A stretch of DNA of 28,731 nt, taken from the NCBI GenBank assembly GCA_023457495.1, contig JAEWLQ010000094.1, positions 1-28,731 of the forward strand. The letters are read 5' to 3'. Below are positions 1 through 7,738 of the stretch, in pieces. The notes under the pieces were generated by a model. It had not been told where the DNA came from and ran no database searches. It saw nothing but the letters and a program-made list of their open reading frames with translations. Each line of letters opens with the position of its first letter. The stretch's first letter is position 1. Position numbers and translations under genes: made by a program. This stretch comes from Pseudomonadota bacterium (GTDB lineage Bacteria > Pseudomonadota > Gammaproteobacteria > Steroidobacterales > Steroidobacteraceae).

Positions 1-135
1 GGCCGGCACCGTGGGCGCGGTGGTGTCCGTGACCGGCGGCGGCGGGTTGGGCGCGCTGTCCGCGCCGCCACCGCTGCAGCCGATGAGTGCCAGCGCCGCG
101 GCCTGCGCGATGAATACGACCAGCAAACGTGACAT
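1..135 (-). CDS. lipoprotein N-terminus, cut by left edge
   Basis: An open frame reads leftward from ATG at 133-135 to the window edge (45 codons, no stop). It encodes a signal peptide (MSRLLVVF, then an alanine/leucine-rich core) ending in a lipobox LIGC, so Cys20 should be the lipidated first residue. A flexible Gly/Ser and Pro-rich tether follows (SGGGADSAPNPPPP), then TDTTAPTVPA. That last string is typical of the linker just before a fibronectin type III domain in secreted proteins. The rest lies outside the window, so the function is unknown. The frame points the same way as the hydrolase upstream of it at 202-1212, with 66 bases between, and could be the last gene of that run. Confidence 0.7.
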   Translation of the reverse strand, partial: MSRLLVVFIAQAAALALIGCSGGGADSAPNPPPPVTDTTAPTVPA

Positions 136-201
136 CGAGAGATCTCCGCGCGGCCCGGATCCGTGCAAGGTTGTTAGCTCAGCATACCCGGGAAGGGCTG
201 C

Positions 202-1212
202 CTACCTGTCCGGGTTCCGCGACAGCCAACCGAGGATCCGCCGGTCGATCCAGTTTTCGCCGCCCAGGGCTTCGATGAAACCACAGTGCCCGCCATGCGA
301 TGTCGTGACGATGTCGAGGCGCGGCGAGCGGGCGAGGCCGGCGAGGTCCGCGGATTCGATGATCGGATCGTCCAGCGAGGTGATCACCGTGGCCGGCGCC
401 GCGAGTGTCGTCAGACGATTGCCCGTGATCGCGTAGCCGGAGAGGTAGTCGTCCATCGAGGGATACTCGGTGTGCGCCAGCACGAGCTCGCGCGTCATCT
501 CGCGCAGGCTCCGCAGCCGCAGGAGCTCGTCGAAATCGTAATGGTCGGGCCACGCGACCTGCTTCTTCGCGAGCGAACGACACCATTTGCGCACGAAGTA
601 CGAGTGGTACACGGGGAAACCACGCTCGAGCGTCACCATCGTCCGCGCCGGATCGAGCACCGGCGAAATGGCGAAGACCCGTTCGATGGGCAGGTCGCGC
701 GCCTCGCGGTGCGCCGCGACGCGCAGCATGAAATTCCCGCCGAGCGAGAAACCGGCGAGCACCATCGGCAGGCCGGGAAACTGCCGCGCCAGCGCCTGCA
801 CCGCGCCCACAACCTCGGGGAGGCGGCAGGAGTGGAACAGCTCGCGATTCAGGTGATGCGTGGCGCCGTGATCGCGCAGGTTGAGCCGCACGACTTCGAG
901 GCCGGCGGAAAACAGGCTTTGCCCGAGCGACAGGACGTATTGGGAATCCGCGCTGCCTTCCCAGCCGTGCAGCACGATCGCGAGTTTCTTGCCCGGCGCC
1001 CGGCCGCGGCGCGCCGGGCTGGAGTGGAAGGCCTGCAGCGTCACGCTGTCGCCGCACGAGAGGAGTCGCTCCTCGCTGGCCGCGCGCAGTGGCAACGCAC
1101 GCTGCTCCACGCGCGCCCGGTGCATCGGCATGCTGGGCAGGATCGACTGCAGATGTCGGCCGCTCAGCCAGCGGCGGGGTTTGAAAGGTATATCGGGTGG
1201 TAAGCCTGTCAC
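202..1212 (-). CDS. YheT-family alpha/beta hydrolase
   Basis: 336 aa. Alpha/beta-hydrolase fold of the YheT/ABHD1-3 type. Visible landmarks: oxyanion strand VLHGWEGS (80-87), RDHG turn at 113-116, HHLNRELFHS at 119-128 which is characteristic of this family, nucleophile elbow GFSLGG with Ser156, acid SLDDPI and catalytic His in HGGHCG near the C-terminus. Family members are esterase/lipase-like; the substrate is generally unknown. The start is GTG at 1210-1212, which overlaps the stop of the upstream receiver-domain gene (GTGA), so translation is probably coupled. The protein has no signal peptide and should be cytoplasmic. Family identification is firm; specificity is not. Confidence 0.88.
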   Translation of the reverse strand: MTGLPPDIPFKPRRWLSGRHLQSILPSMPMHRARVEQRALPLRAASEERLLSCGDSVTLQAFHSSPARRGRAPGKKLAIVLHGWEGSADSQYVLSLGQSLFSAGLEVVRLNLRDHGATHHLNRELFHSCRLPEVVGAVQALARQFPGLPMVLAGFSLGGNFMLRVAAHREARDLPIERVFAISPVLDPARTMVTLERGFPVYHSYFVRKWCRSLAKKQVAWPDHYDFDELLRLRSLREMTRELVLAHTEYPSMDDYLSGYAITGNRLTTLAAPATVITSLDDPIIESADLAGLARSPRLDIVTTSHGGHCGFIEALGGENWIDRRILGWLSRNPDR

Positions 1213-2396
1213 TGCGCCTGCGAAGTCTGCGGGGACGCGGACTCGGGCGCAACGTGGTGGGCGGGCGCGACAGTCGGGGCCGCCGCGGGTGGCGACACGC
1301 CGACGGCGGGCACCGACGCCCCGCTTGCCGCGGCCGTCGGGGTGGGCCCGACGTGAGCACCGGGTGCGACTTCCGCAGCCGGAATCACAGGCGCCAGGGC
1401 CGCATCCACGGCGCCTCCTTCGGCGGATGCCTGGGCGGATGCCTCGGCCGGCGTTCCTTCGATCGCGGGCGCAATATCTTCGGGCACGGCGGGCGCGCTA
1501 ACTACCTCGGGCCGCGCGCGCAGCGTTTCGACTTCGGCATACGCCGCGTTGAGATCCGTGCGCAGGGCGGCGATCTCGGCTCCCTGGCTCCACCACAGCC
1601 ACGACATGGCCGCGGCGCCGCAGGTGGCAAGGAACGCGAAGGACCAGCCGAAAATCCTGGACCAGGAACGGCTTTCCGGGATCAACGTGGGCAGGTCGAG
1701 GCTGGGCGCGGCCGGCGCGGGCGCCAGCGCCGCGACGTCCGCCTGCAGGCGTTCGGCGTGCGAATCGAGCGTCGCGCCGATGAAGCTGCGCAGCGCGCCG
1801 ATCTCGCTCTGGAGCGCCTTCTGCAGCGTCTGGTCCAGGGCGGCGCGGATCTCGAGCGAGAGCTTGGGCAGCATGTCCGCGATGGGCGGCGACTGCGGCG
1901 CGGACTCGTTGGCCGGCACGGCTTCCGGTGCGGGCAGCACGATGGCGGACTCGTTCGCCGGTGCGAGCTCCGGCGCGGACGTCATGCGCGTGAACGTCGT
2001 TTGATCCACCGTGTTGCGGCGGTCCGAAACCAGGCGCAGCTGGAACAGCAACTTGGTGACGTCGGCTTGCTTGATCTGCTTGGGCAGCACGCCTTCCGCG
2101 CCGAGCGCGCGCGCCTGGCCCGCGTACAGATCCCCTTCCTGCGAGGTGTACATGAGGATGGGAATGGCCGACGTGCGCGGATTGTTCTTGATGGACTGCA
2201 CGGCCTGGAAGCCGTCCATGCCCGGCATCATGTGATCCATGAAGATCACGTCGGGACGGTTGCGGGTCAGGTAGTCGATCGCGGCCTCGGCGGATTCCGC
2301 GGCGTCGACCGTGATTTCGTGACGCTCGAGAATGCGCGACAGGAACGCGCGCGCGGATTTCGAATCGTCAACGACAAGGGCCCGCTTGGAAGACAT
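1209..2396 (-). CDS. receiver-domain protein with transmembrane anchor
   Basis: 395 aa. Residues 1-120 form a complete CheY-like receiver domain: acidic pair Asp10/Asp11, phospho-acceptor Asp54 in IFMDHMMPGMDG, Thr84 in MYTSQEG and Lys106 in LPKQ. Instead of a DNA-binding or enzymatic output there is a Pro/Ala-rich linker (about 140-175), a helical stretch rich in Leu/Gln/Glu (175-225), and one hydrophobic segment at about 248-269 (FGWSFAFLATCGAAAMSWLW) preceded by arginines. A short helix and a long Ala/Pro tail follow to residue 395. Predicted topology is receiver inside, tail outside. The start at 2394-2396 is preceded by a purine-rich GGGGAGAG; an in-frame ATG at 2418-2420 would add eight residues. 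It overlaps the YheT gene by four bases. Confidence 0.8.
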   Translation of the reverse strand: MSSKRALVVDDSKSARAFLSRILERHEITVDAAESAEAAIDYLTRNRPDVIFMDHMMPGMDGFQAVQSIKNNPRTSAIPILMYTSQEGDLYAGQARALGAEGVLPKQIKQADVTKLLFQLRLVSDRRNTVDQTTFTRMTSAPELAPANESAIVLPAPEAVPANESAPQSPPIADMLPKLSLEIRAALDQTLQKALQSEIGALRSFIGATLDSHAERLQADVAALAPAPAAPSLDLPTLIPESRSWSRIFGWSFAFLATCGAAAMSWLWWSQGAEIAALRTDLNAAYAEVETLRARPEVVSAPAVPEDIAPAIEGTPAEASAQASAEGGAVDAALAPVIPAAEVAPGAHVGPTPTAAASGASVPAVGVSPPAAAPTVAPAHHVAPESASPQTSQAQ

Positions 2397-2639
2397 CTGC
2401 TCTCCCCTCTCCGACGTCATCAGGATTGTCGCGAGTCTAGCCGCAACGCCGTCGAGTTGTGCAGTCCAAATTTCGTCGCAAACAAAGCGTAAAGATTTCC
2501 GGCACTGAAATTGTGCGCGCGCGTCAGGACGTCACGACGAATCCCTTTCCACAAACACATGTGATCCAGCGCACGGAAGCCGCATGTTCCCGCGCGAGCG
2601 CGTGCAACGTTCGCGATGCGCAGTCGCATACTCGAATCG

Positions 2640-2830
2640 TGGATGTGGCCTGCGATAAGTGACGTTGGTAAGTGCGTCGGGCAGGCGAAGGGGCCTTGGT
2701 GCGAACCACCCCAAGGCGATGCGGTGAGGATCGCCCGTCGTCAGGAGCGAACAAGTCCACGGAAACTTCGCGTTTCCTCGGAAGCTGCGCTCCACTCGTG
2801 ACGGGGTCCGAAGGGGACCCCGTCCGAGTA
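2640..2830. ncRNA. candidate structured RNA in a 484-bp gap
   Basis: The gap 2397-2880 has no convincing gene. Its right part contains consecutive inverted repeats: CGGGC 2678-2682 with GCCCG 2733-2737, enclosing GCCTTGG 2693-2699 with CCAAGGC 2711-2717; GGAGCG 2744-2749 with CGCTCC 2788-2793, enclosing GGAAAC 2761-2766 with GTTTCC 2772-2777; then ACTCG+GACGGGGTCC 2794-2809 with GGACCCCGTC+CGAGT 2815-2829 (15 pairs, one bulged T). The second helix ends exactly where the third begins. No T-run follows on either strand, so a simple terminator is unlikely. Strand is undetermined: on minus it would sit between the DUF6279-like gene and the receiver gene, as a leader or 3' UTR; on plus it would be free-standing. 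I could not match it to a known RNA family. Confidence 0.3.
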
Positions 2831-2880
2831 AATCCGGGCGTCCGCCTCTATCGGAAATCACATCGCCAACCGGGTAGCGG

Positions 2881-3771
2881 TCAGGACGCTGGCTCGAACG
2901 CGATCGCGCGCAGCTCGGCGGCGAAAGCCCGCAAACGCTTCACCGAGCGGGCGCGCTGCTCGTCGCTCAGCGAATGGTTGATTTCGACGAGCAGCGACAG
3001 GAGTCGCTCGCGATTGGCTTCGAAACCGCGGCGGTATTCGGCGTCGCCACGAGTCTCGGGCTGCATCACGAAGACCGTGATCCGCTGCGCGAAGTCCGGA
3101 CGTGAACGGTACTCGTCGACGACGTCGCGGAACGTGTGGCGCTCGTCGGCGGCGAAGCTCGCATCGGCGCAGTCATCGAGCGGAAATTGCGCGAGCCGCG
3201 CGGCGATCATGTCGCGCTGCGCGCCGCGCAGGCGGCCCGTCCAGCGTTCGACGTTGTCCACGAACCGCTCCGCGCCGTCCGCGCGCCGCTCCCCGGGGTC
3301 GCGCTCGCAGGCCTCCGCGCGGGACTTGCGGCCCTTCTCGGCGAAGTTCGCGAACATCTCTCCCAGCTGCCCGGGACGCAGCGAGCGCAGCCATCGCGCC
3401 GCGTCGGGCGCGCCCTGGCTCACTGACGCGTGCATGAATCCCTCGACTTCCCGGCGGCCGATCTCGAGCTGGTCGCGGCTCAACGGCTGCTCGGTCGCAT
3501 CGGCGACGCGCTCGAGGAACGACGCGTAACGGGGCAGCTCGTGATGGCGATGCCACTCGAGGAATTCGTCGAGATAGGCGCGCAACTCCCGCGACTGCGC
3601 CGCATCGAGGGATACCTGGCTCGAGATATACCGGTGCATGAACCAGTCGATACGGTTGTACGCGAACTGCGTGCCGCAGGCGGTCGCGGTCAGCACGGTC
3701 AGCGCCATCAACAGGACGATCGCGAGCCGGCGTCCGGCGCTAGAATGTCGTTCGATGTTGCGGAACCTCAT
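2881..3771 (-). CDS. DUF6279-like lipoprotein
   Basis: 296 aa if it starts at ATG 3769-3771. An arginine-rich N-terminus (MRFRNIERHSSAGRR), a hydrophobic core and lipobox ATAC (Cys32) mark it as a lipoprotein. The mature part starts CGTQFAYNRIDWFMHRYI, an opening typical of the proteobacterial DUF6279 lipoproteins, and is largely charged alpha-helix with many Arg/Glu. No catalytic motif is visible; function is unknown. The ATG is preceded by a weak AGGG. A later in-frame ATG at 3706-3708 would leave too short a signal peptide. Its start overlaps the start of ydbH, which reads the other way, so the two have no private intergenic promoter. Confidence 0.7.
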   Translation of the reverse strand: MRFRNIERHSSAGRRLAIVLLMALTVLTATACGTQFAYNRIDWFMHRYISSQVSLDAAQSRELRAYLDEFLEWHRHHELPRYASFLERVADATEQPLSRDQLEIGRREVEGFMHASVSQGAPDAARWLRSLRPGQLGEMFANFAEKGRKSRAEACERDPGERRADGAERFVDNVERWTGRLRGAQRDMIAARLAQFPLDDCADASFAADERHTFRDVVDEYRSRPDFAQRITVFVMQPETRGDAEYRRGFEANRERLLSLLVEINHSLSDEQRARSVKRLRAFAAELRAIAFEPAS

Positions 3772-5860
3772 GCGGCACCCTAACCACCGACCACCACACC
3801 TGCGTGGGGTCGCGCTGCTGGTTGCCTCCCTTGCCACCATGTCGCCCATGGCGCACGCGCTCGACGCCATCGTGCTCGAAGTGCGCGAGCTCACCATCGC
3901 GGGGATTCCGGCGAACGACGTCAGTGCGCGCCTCGACGTCCTGTCCGATAAAAAAACCCGGATGACGGTGCGGGCGCGCGCCGGGCAGTTGCCCGAGCCC
4001 GCAGGGAAATTCACGGACCTCGAGTATTCCTGCGACGAACCCGTAGTCGCCGAGCCGCGGTTCGGCTGCGAGCGCGGACGTTTCAGCGCGCGCGGCGGGC
4101 CGACCGGCAGCATCGACATGAATCTCGCGGCCGAATTGAACAGCGCCACCGGCGTCACCACGGCGACGGGCAGCGATTTGCGGATCGCGGGTACCGTCGC
4201 GAGTTTCGACGCGCGGATGGACGAAAAAGGCTGGCAAGTCGCGGCGCGAACGGACAAGACGCCCATCGCCGCGCTGCGCAAGTTCGCCGAGCCCTGGTTC
4301 GCGTTGCCGGCGGATTTCACGATCGACGGCCACGCGACCATCAACGCGTCGGCGGCCGATCGCGGCGCGGGAACCGACACCGAGATCTCGCTCAAGCTCG
4401 ACGACGTGAACCTCACCAACGAGGCAAGCACCATCGTGGCGGAGCAGCTGGCCGCGACGGCGCGATTGCGGGCACGACTCGCGGAAGATTCCACGGCGCT
4501 CGAGCTTCAGGTCGCCGGCGCACAGGGTCAGGCGTTGTTCGGTCCCGTGTTGCTGGATCTCGGCGCGAACCCGCTCGAGCTGGAAACCCGTGGCGCGCTT
4601 CGCGGGCAGACCCTGGCGATCGATGCACTGCGGCTCCGGCAGAAATCCCTCATCGACGTCACCGGCTCGGGCACCGTGAACCTCGCGGCCGAGACCCCTT
4701 CCCTGACAGGCGAGTTTCAACTCGCGAAACTCGAATTCCCCGCGGCGTACACCAGCTACATGCAAATCTCGCTCGCCGCGAGTGTGCTCGGCGACATGAC
4801 CATGAGTGGCACGGTGAGCGGCAATCTGGCGGTGGTCGACAACGGCATCACCCGCCTGCACCTGATTCCGCAGGGACTCGACCTGCGCGACAAGCGCGGC
4901 CGGCTTCACATGGAAAACGTCGAAGGCGATGTTCACTGGTCGCCGGTTGGCGTCGGTGCGGCGCAGCTGTCGCGGCTCGCCTGGAAAGCCGGTGGAGCCT
5001 ACGGACTCTCGGGCGGTGCGGCGGACGTCGAGTTCGTTGCGTACGGGCTGAACTTCGCCGTCGCGCGTCCGACCCGGCTGCCCATCTTCGACGGCGCGCT
5101 CGCGATCGAAAATTTCGCCATGGCGAACCTCGGTGGCGACAACATGGAGGTGTCGTTCTCGGGCGCCATCGAGCCGATCAGCATGCCGCTGCTCGCGAAG
5201 GCATTCGGCTGGCCGGAGTTTTCCGGGACGGTTGCCGCCAGCATTCCGGGCGTGCGCCTCAAGGACAACATGCTGACCTTCGATGGCAACCTGGAATCGA
5301 GGATATTCGGCGGCACCCTCGTGGGCAGCAACATCAGCGTCCGGAATCCGCTCGGGAAATTCCCGGAGTTCTTCGCCGACATGCGCGCACGGGACCTGGA
5401 TCTCGACCTCGTCACTCGCACGTTCGAGGTCGGCAGCATCACCGGCAAACTCGAAGTCGACGTACTCGGGCTCGAGCTGTTCGGCTGGTCGCCCACGCGT
5501 TTCGATGCGCGCCTCGCGACGCCGGAGGGCGATCGCTCGCGGCGACGCATCAGCGCGAAGGCCGTGAGCAGCCTGTCGAACGTGGGCGGCGGCGGCGGCG
5601 GCGTGATGCAGGCGCTGCAATCGGGCGTGCTGCGGTTCTTCGACGAATACAGTTACGAGAAGCTAGGGATCACCTGCCGTCTGCGCGGTGACGTGTGCGA
5701 GATGTCGGGCGTCGCGCCGGCGCCGAATGGCGGATATTTCATCGTGAAGGGGTCGGGCATTCCGCGCATCGACATCATCGGCAATGCCGGGCGCGTGCGG
5801 TGGAGCCAGCTGCTGATGTCGATCCAGACGGCCAACATGGAAGAAGCGACCGTGCAATGA
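3770..5860 (+). CDS. ydbH: YdbH-like AsmA-type intermembrane lipid bridge
   Basis: 696 aa from ATG 3770; ATG 3755 in the same frame adds five residues, and neither has a good ribosome site. A signal peptide (VALLVASLATMSPMAHA) is followed by an almost entirely beta-strand protein of repeated, evenly spaced strands, as in the AsmA-like family. The C-terminal third (NLESRIFGGTLVGSNISV, then ITGKLEVDVLGLELF) matches the YdbH C-terminal domain. YdbH, TamB and YhdP are known in E. coli to act in phospholipid transport between inner and outer membranes. The neighbour is ydbL, its usual partner. The protein is somewhat shorter than E. coli YdbH, and a Gly-run (GGGGGGV) near residue 610 may be a flexible hinge. 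The family call rests on architecture plus the neighbour. Confidence 0.75.
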   Translation: MRHPNHRPPHLRGVALLVASLATMSPMAHALDAIVLEVRELTIAGIPANDVSARLDVLSDKKTRMTVRARAGQLPEPAGKFTDLEYSCDEPVVAEPRFGCERGRFSARGGPTGSIDMNLAAELNSATGVTTATGSDLRIAGTVASFDARMDEKGWQVAARTDKTPIAALRKFAEPWFALPADFTIDGHATINASAADRGAGTDTEISLKLDDVNLTNEASTIVAEQLAATARLRARLAEDSTALELQVAGAQGQALFGPVLLDLGANPLELETRGALRGQTLAIDALRLRQKSLIDVTGSGTVNLAAETPSLTGEFQLAKLEFPAAYTSYMQISLAASVLGDMTMSGTVSGNLAVVDNGITRLHLIPQGLDLRDKRGRLHMENVEGDVHWSPVGVGAAQLSRLAWKAGGAYGLSGGAADVEFVAYGLNFAVARPTRLPIFDGALAIENFAMANLGGDNMEVSFSGAIEPISMPLLAKAFGWPEFSGTVAASIPGVRLKDNMLTFDGNLESRIFGGTLVGSNISVRNPLGKFPEFFADMRARDLDLDLVTRTFEVGSITGKLEVDVLGLELFGWSPTRFDARLATPEGDRSRRRISAKAVSSLSNVGGGGGGVMQALQSGVLRFFDEYSYEKLGITCRLRGDVCEMSGVAPAPNGGYFIVKGSGIPRIDIIGNAGRVRWSQLLMSIQTANMEEATVQ

Positions 5861-5881
5861 CGCGGATGGACTCCATCCGCG
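5861..5881. other. hairpin between ydbH and ydbL
   Basis: CGCGGATGG (5861-5869), loop ACT, CCATCCGCG (5873-5881): a perfect 9-bp stem starting immediately after the ydbH stop codon. There is no T-run after it, so full intrinsic termination is doubtful. It may protect the 3' end of the ydbH message or tune the ratio of ydbH to ydbL. Confidence 0.45.
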
Positions 5882-5993
5882 TTCGGGCCAATAATCGCGC
5901 GCATATTTGACGTATGGCGTGTTCAGGGGGCATTCATGGGATGGCCCCGATCATGTCAGCGTCAGGCTTGCGCCTGGAACAAGGAGTCTTTCA

Positions 5994-6602
5994 ATGCGAA
6001 GCGTAGTGACGCTCAAGGTTGTACTGGCGAGTCTGCTGCTCGCCGCGTGCGTGACGATCAACGTGTATTTCCCGGCCGCCGCCGCCGATCGGGCCGCGGA
6101 CCAGGTGATCAACGAGATCACCGGCTCCGGCAAGAGCGGCACGCCGCCCCAGTCGCACTTCGCGCCCGCGGATGAGCCCAATGCGATCCTCGTCGCCTTC
6201 GGCAACATGCTCGAAGCGCTGGTTCCGGCCGCGCATGCGCAGGGCGCCGAGGCGCTCGATGTGAGCTCACCGGCGATCAGCCGCATCACGGCATCGATGA
6301 AGCAGCGCTTCGGCGAGATGGAGAAGTTCTTCGCGAGCGGGGCGATCGGTCTCACGAACACCGGCGACATCGCCGTGCGTGACATCAACGCCGTCGCCCT
6401 GCCGGATCGCGCCACGGTGAAACGCCTCGTCGCCGAGGACAATGCAGACCGCGCCCAGCTGTACTCGGAGATCGCCAAGGCCAACAACAAGCCCGAGTGG
6501 GAAGCCGACATCCGCAAGAGCTTCGCCCGCCGCTGGGTCGAAACCGGCGCCAAGCCGGGTTGGTACTACCAGGACGCCGGCGGCGCCTGGAAACAGAAGT
6601 AA
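5994..6602 (+). CDS. ydbL: YdbL-like (DUF1318) lipoprotein
   Basis: 202 aa from ATG 5994, chosen because AAGGAG lies at 5981-5986 and because it gives a clean lipoprotein signal (lipobox LAAC, Cys19). Right after the cysteine comes VTINVYFPAAAADRAADQVI, a motif common at the start of lipidated DUF1318 proteins. A low-complexity middle follows, then the DUF1318 domain at about 115-202 (IAVRDINAV, RAQLYSEIAKANNKPEW, GWYYQDAGGAW). E. coli YdbL is about half this length, is not lipidated, and works with YdbH and the small lipoprotein YnbE. No ynbE is present here, so this longer lipoprotein may combine both roles (inference). A strong terminator follows the stop. Confidence 0.8.
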   Translation: MRSVVTLKVVLASLLLAACVTINVYFPAAAADRAADQVINEITGSGKSGTPPQSHFAPADEPNAILVAFGNMLEALVPAAHAQGAEALDVSSPAISRITASMKQRFGEMEKFFASGAIGLTNTGDIAVRDINAVALPDRATVKRLVAEDNADRAQLYSEIAKANNKPEWEADIRKSFARRWVETGAKPGWYYQDAGGAWKQK

Positions 6603-6619
6603 TAGTTAGATGATCGAGC

Positions 6620-6659
6620 CAGGGCCCGTTCCGCCCCGCGGACCGGGCCCTGCTTTTTT
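6620..6659 (+). terminator. intrinsic terminator after ydbL
   Basis: CAGGGCCCG (6620-6628) pairs perfectly with CGGGCCCTG (6644-6652) across a 15-nt loop and is followed by C and six T (6654-6659). It starts 18 bases after the ydbL stop. It is the only hairpin in the window with a proper T-run. It lies inside the longest possible reading frame of the next gene, which argues for a later start there. Confidence 0.85.
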
Positions 6660-7506
6660 GCTCGGCCGCGGCGGCTATCTCGCGCTCGTCGTGTGCGTGC
6701 TGTTCATCGCGGGTGGCCTGGTTGCCACGTGGGCGGTACAGCGCTACGTGACGTTCCCCCGTCCTCCCGATGCCGCCTGGAACCAGGCCGCACGCGCCGC
6801 GGCCGGCGGCGAGGAAGTGTGGCTCGATGCGCAGGGCGACCGCGTCGAAGCGTGGTTCCTGCCGGGCCGCGGCTCCGCGCCGACGGCGCTGGTCATCTAC
6901 GCGCACGGCAACGGCGAGCTTATCGACATGCGCGCCGGGGAATTCGGGCCGTTACGCGATGCCGGGATCGCGGTGCTGCAGGTCGAGTATCCCGGCTATG
7001 GACGCTCGGCCGGCTCTCCTTCGGAACAGAGCCTCACCGCCGCCCTGCTCGCGGCCTACGATTGGGCGGCCGCGGACCCGCGGATCGACGCGCGCCGCAT
7101 CTACGGACACGGACGCTCTCTTGGAGGTGGCGCCATCGCCCAACTCGCGGCGCGCCGCCCGCTCGCGGCGCTCGTGCTCGAGAGCACGTTCGAAAGCCTC
7201 GAAGATGTCGTGATGGAATACGGCGTGCCGCGTTTCCTGCTCCTGAATCACTTCGACACCCGCAAGGTGCTGCGCGAGTACCCCGGGCCGGTGCTGCTGC
7301 TGCATGGCACGCAAGACCTCATCTTCCCCAGCGCCCACGCGCAGGCGCTGAAGGCACTGTCGCGCCACGCCACGCTGCACCTGGATACCTGCGGGCACAA
7401 CGACTGCCCGCGGCACTGGGATGTGGTGCTCGGTTTTCTGCGGGGAAGCGGCGTATGTATGCACGAGCAAACGGAGGTATCGAATGAAGCCGTCCACACT
7501 TGTTAG
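6658..7506 (+). CDS. membrane-anchored alpha/beta hydrolase
   Basis: About 282 aa from TTG 6658; ATG 6610 would add 16 residues encoded by the terminator stem (PGPVPPRGPG), and GTG 6691 is another option. An N-terminal hydrophobic anchor (LALVVCVLFIAGGLVATWAV) is followed by an alpha/beta-hydrolase domain of the ABHD13/ABHD17 (Bem46-like) type: YAHGNGE oxyanion region, EYPGYGRS, nucleophile elbow GHGRSLGG, acid in HGTQDLIFP and His in CGHNDCP. The catalytic domain should face the periplasm. Homologues are putative serine hydrolases; the natural substrate is not known. Its 3' end overlaps the start of the small lipoprotein gene by 23 bases. Confidence 0.82.
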   Translation: MLGRGGYLALVVCVLFIAGGLVATWAVQRYVTFPRPPDAAWNQAARAAAGGEEVWLDAQGDRVEAWFLPGRGSAPTALVIYAHGNGELIDMRAGEFGPLRDAGIAVLQVEYPGYGRSAGSPSEQSLTAALLAAYDWAAADPRIDARRIYGHGRSLGGGAIAQLAARRPLAALVLESTFESLEDVVMEYGVPRFLLLNHFDTRKVLREYPGPVLLLHGTQDLIFPSAHAQALKALSRHATLHLDTCGHNDCPRHWDVVLGFLRGSGVCMHEQTEVSNEAVHTC

Positions 7507-7711
7507 TCATCTCGCGCTGGCCACACTCGCCGCCATACTCACCGGCTGCGGCCTCGCGGAGACCGGCGCGGTAGCGGGCGCGCAGGCCGCCTCCGCCGCG
7601 GAACAGGCGAAGCAGGGCAAAGAGCTGGAGGAGAAGATCCAGAAGGACATCGCCGCGGCCCAGGAGGCAAACAAGCGCGCGATCGACGCCGCGGAGGCGG
7701 CCAGCGAGTAA
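7484..7711 (+). CDS. small coiled-coil lipoprotein
   Basis: 75 aa. ATG 7484 has a good GGAGG at 7473-7477. Signal peptide with lipobox LTGC (Cys22), then a short Gly/Ala region and an Ala/Glu/Lys-rich amphipathic helix (QAKQGKELEEKIQKDI onward) that looks like a coiled coil. It resembles small Lpp-like or entericidin-like envelope lipoproteins only in general form; I do not recognise a family. It starts inside the end of the hydrolase gene in another frame, so the two are probably co-translated. Confidence 0.7.
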   Translation: MKPSTLVSHLALATLAAILTGCGLAETGAVAGAQAASAAEQAKQGKELEEKIQKDIAAAQEANKRAIDAAEAASE

Positions 7712-7716
7712 CAGGA

Positions 7717-7733
7717 CGGGGCTTGCTGCCCCG
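7717..7733. terminator. weak hairpin between convergent genes
   Basis: CGGGGC (7717-7722), loop TTGCT, GCCCCG (7728-7733), located between the convergent ends of the small lipoprotein gene and the ABC permease gene. There is no T-run on either side, so it may serve as a weak bidirectional terminator or only as a 3'-end stabiliser. Confidence 0.35.
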
Positions 7734-7738
7734 GCCAT

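Noticed and set aside
2640..2830. 6S RNA, tRNA or an intrinsic terminator in the 2.6-2.8 kb gap
   Set aside because: There is no T-run, no tRNA T-loop sequence, and the multi-hairpin layout does not match the single long rod of 6S RNA. It is left as an unassigned candidate.
3740..5620. A very long open frame (about 626 codons) antisense to ydbH
   Set aside because: It is the mirror of a high-GC gene, is full of Arg/His/Glu with no domain, and ydbH has a signal peptide and family pattern. The same applies to the 724-codon frame antisense to tamB at 15990-18164.
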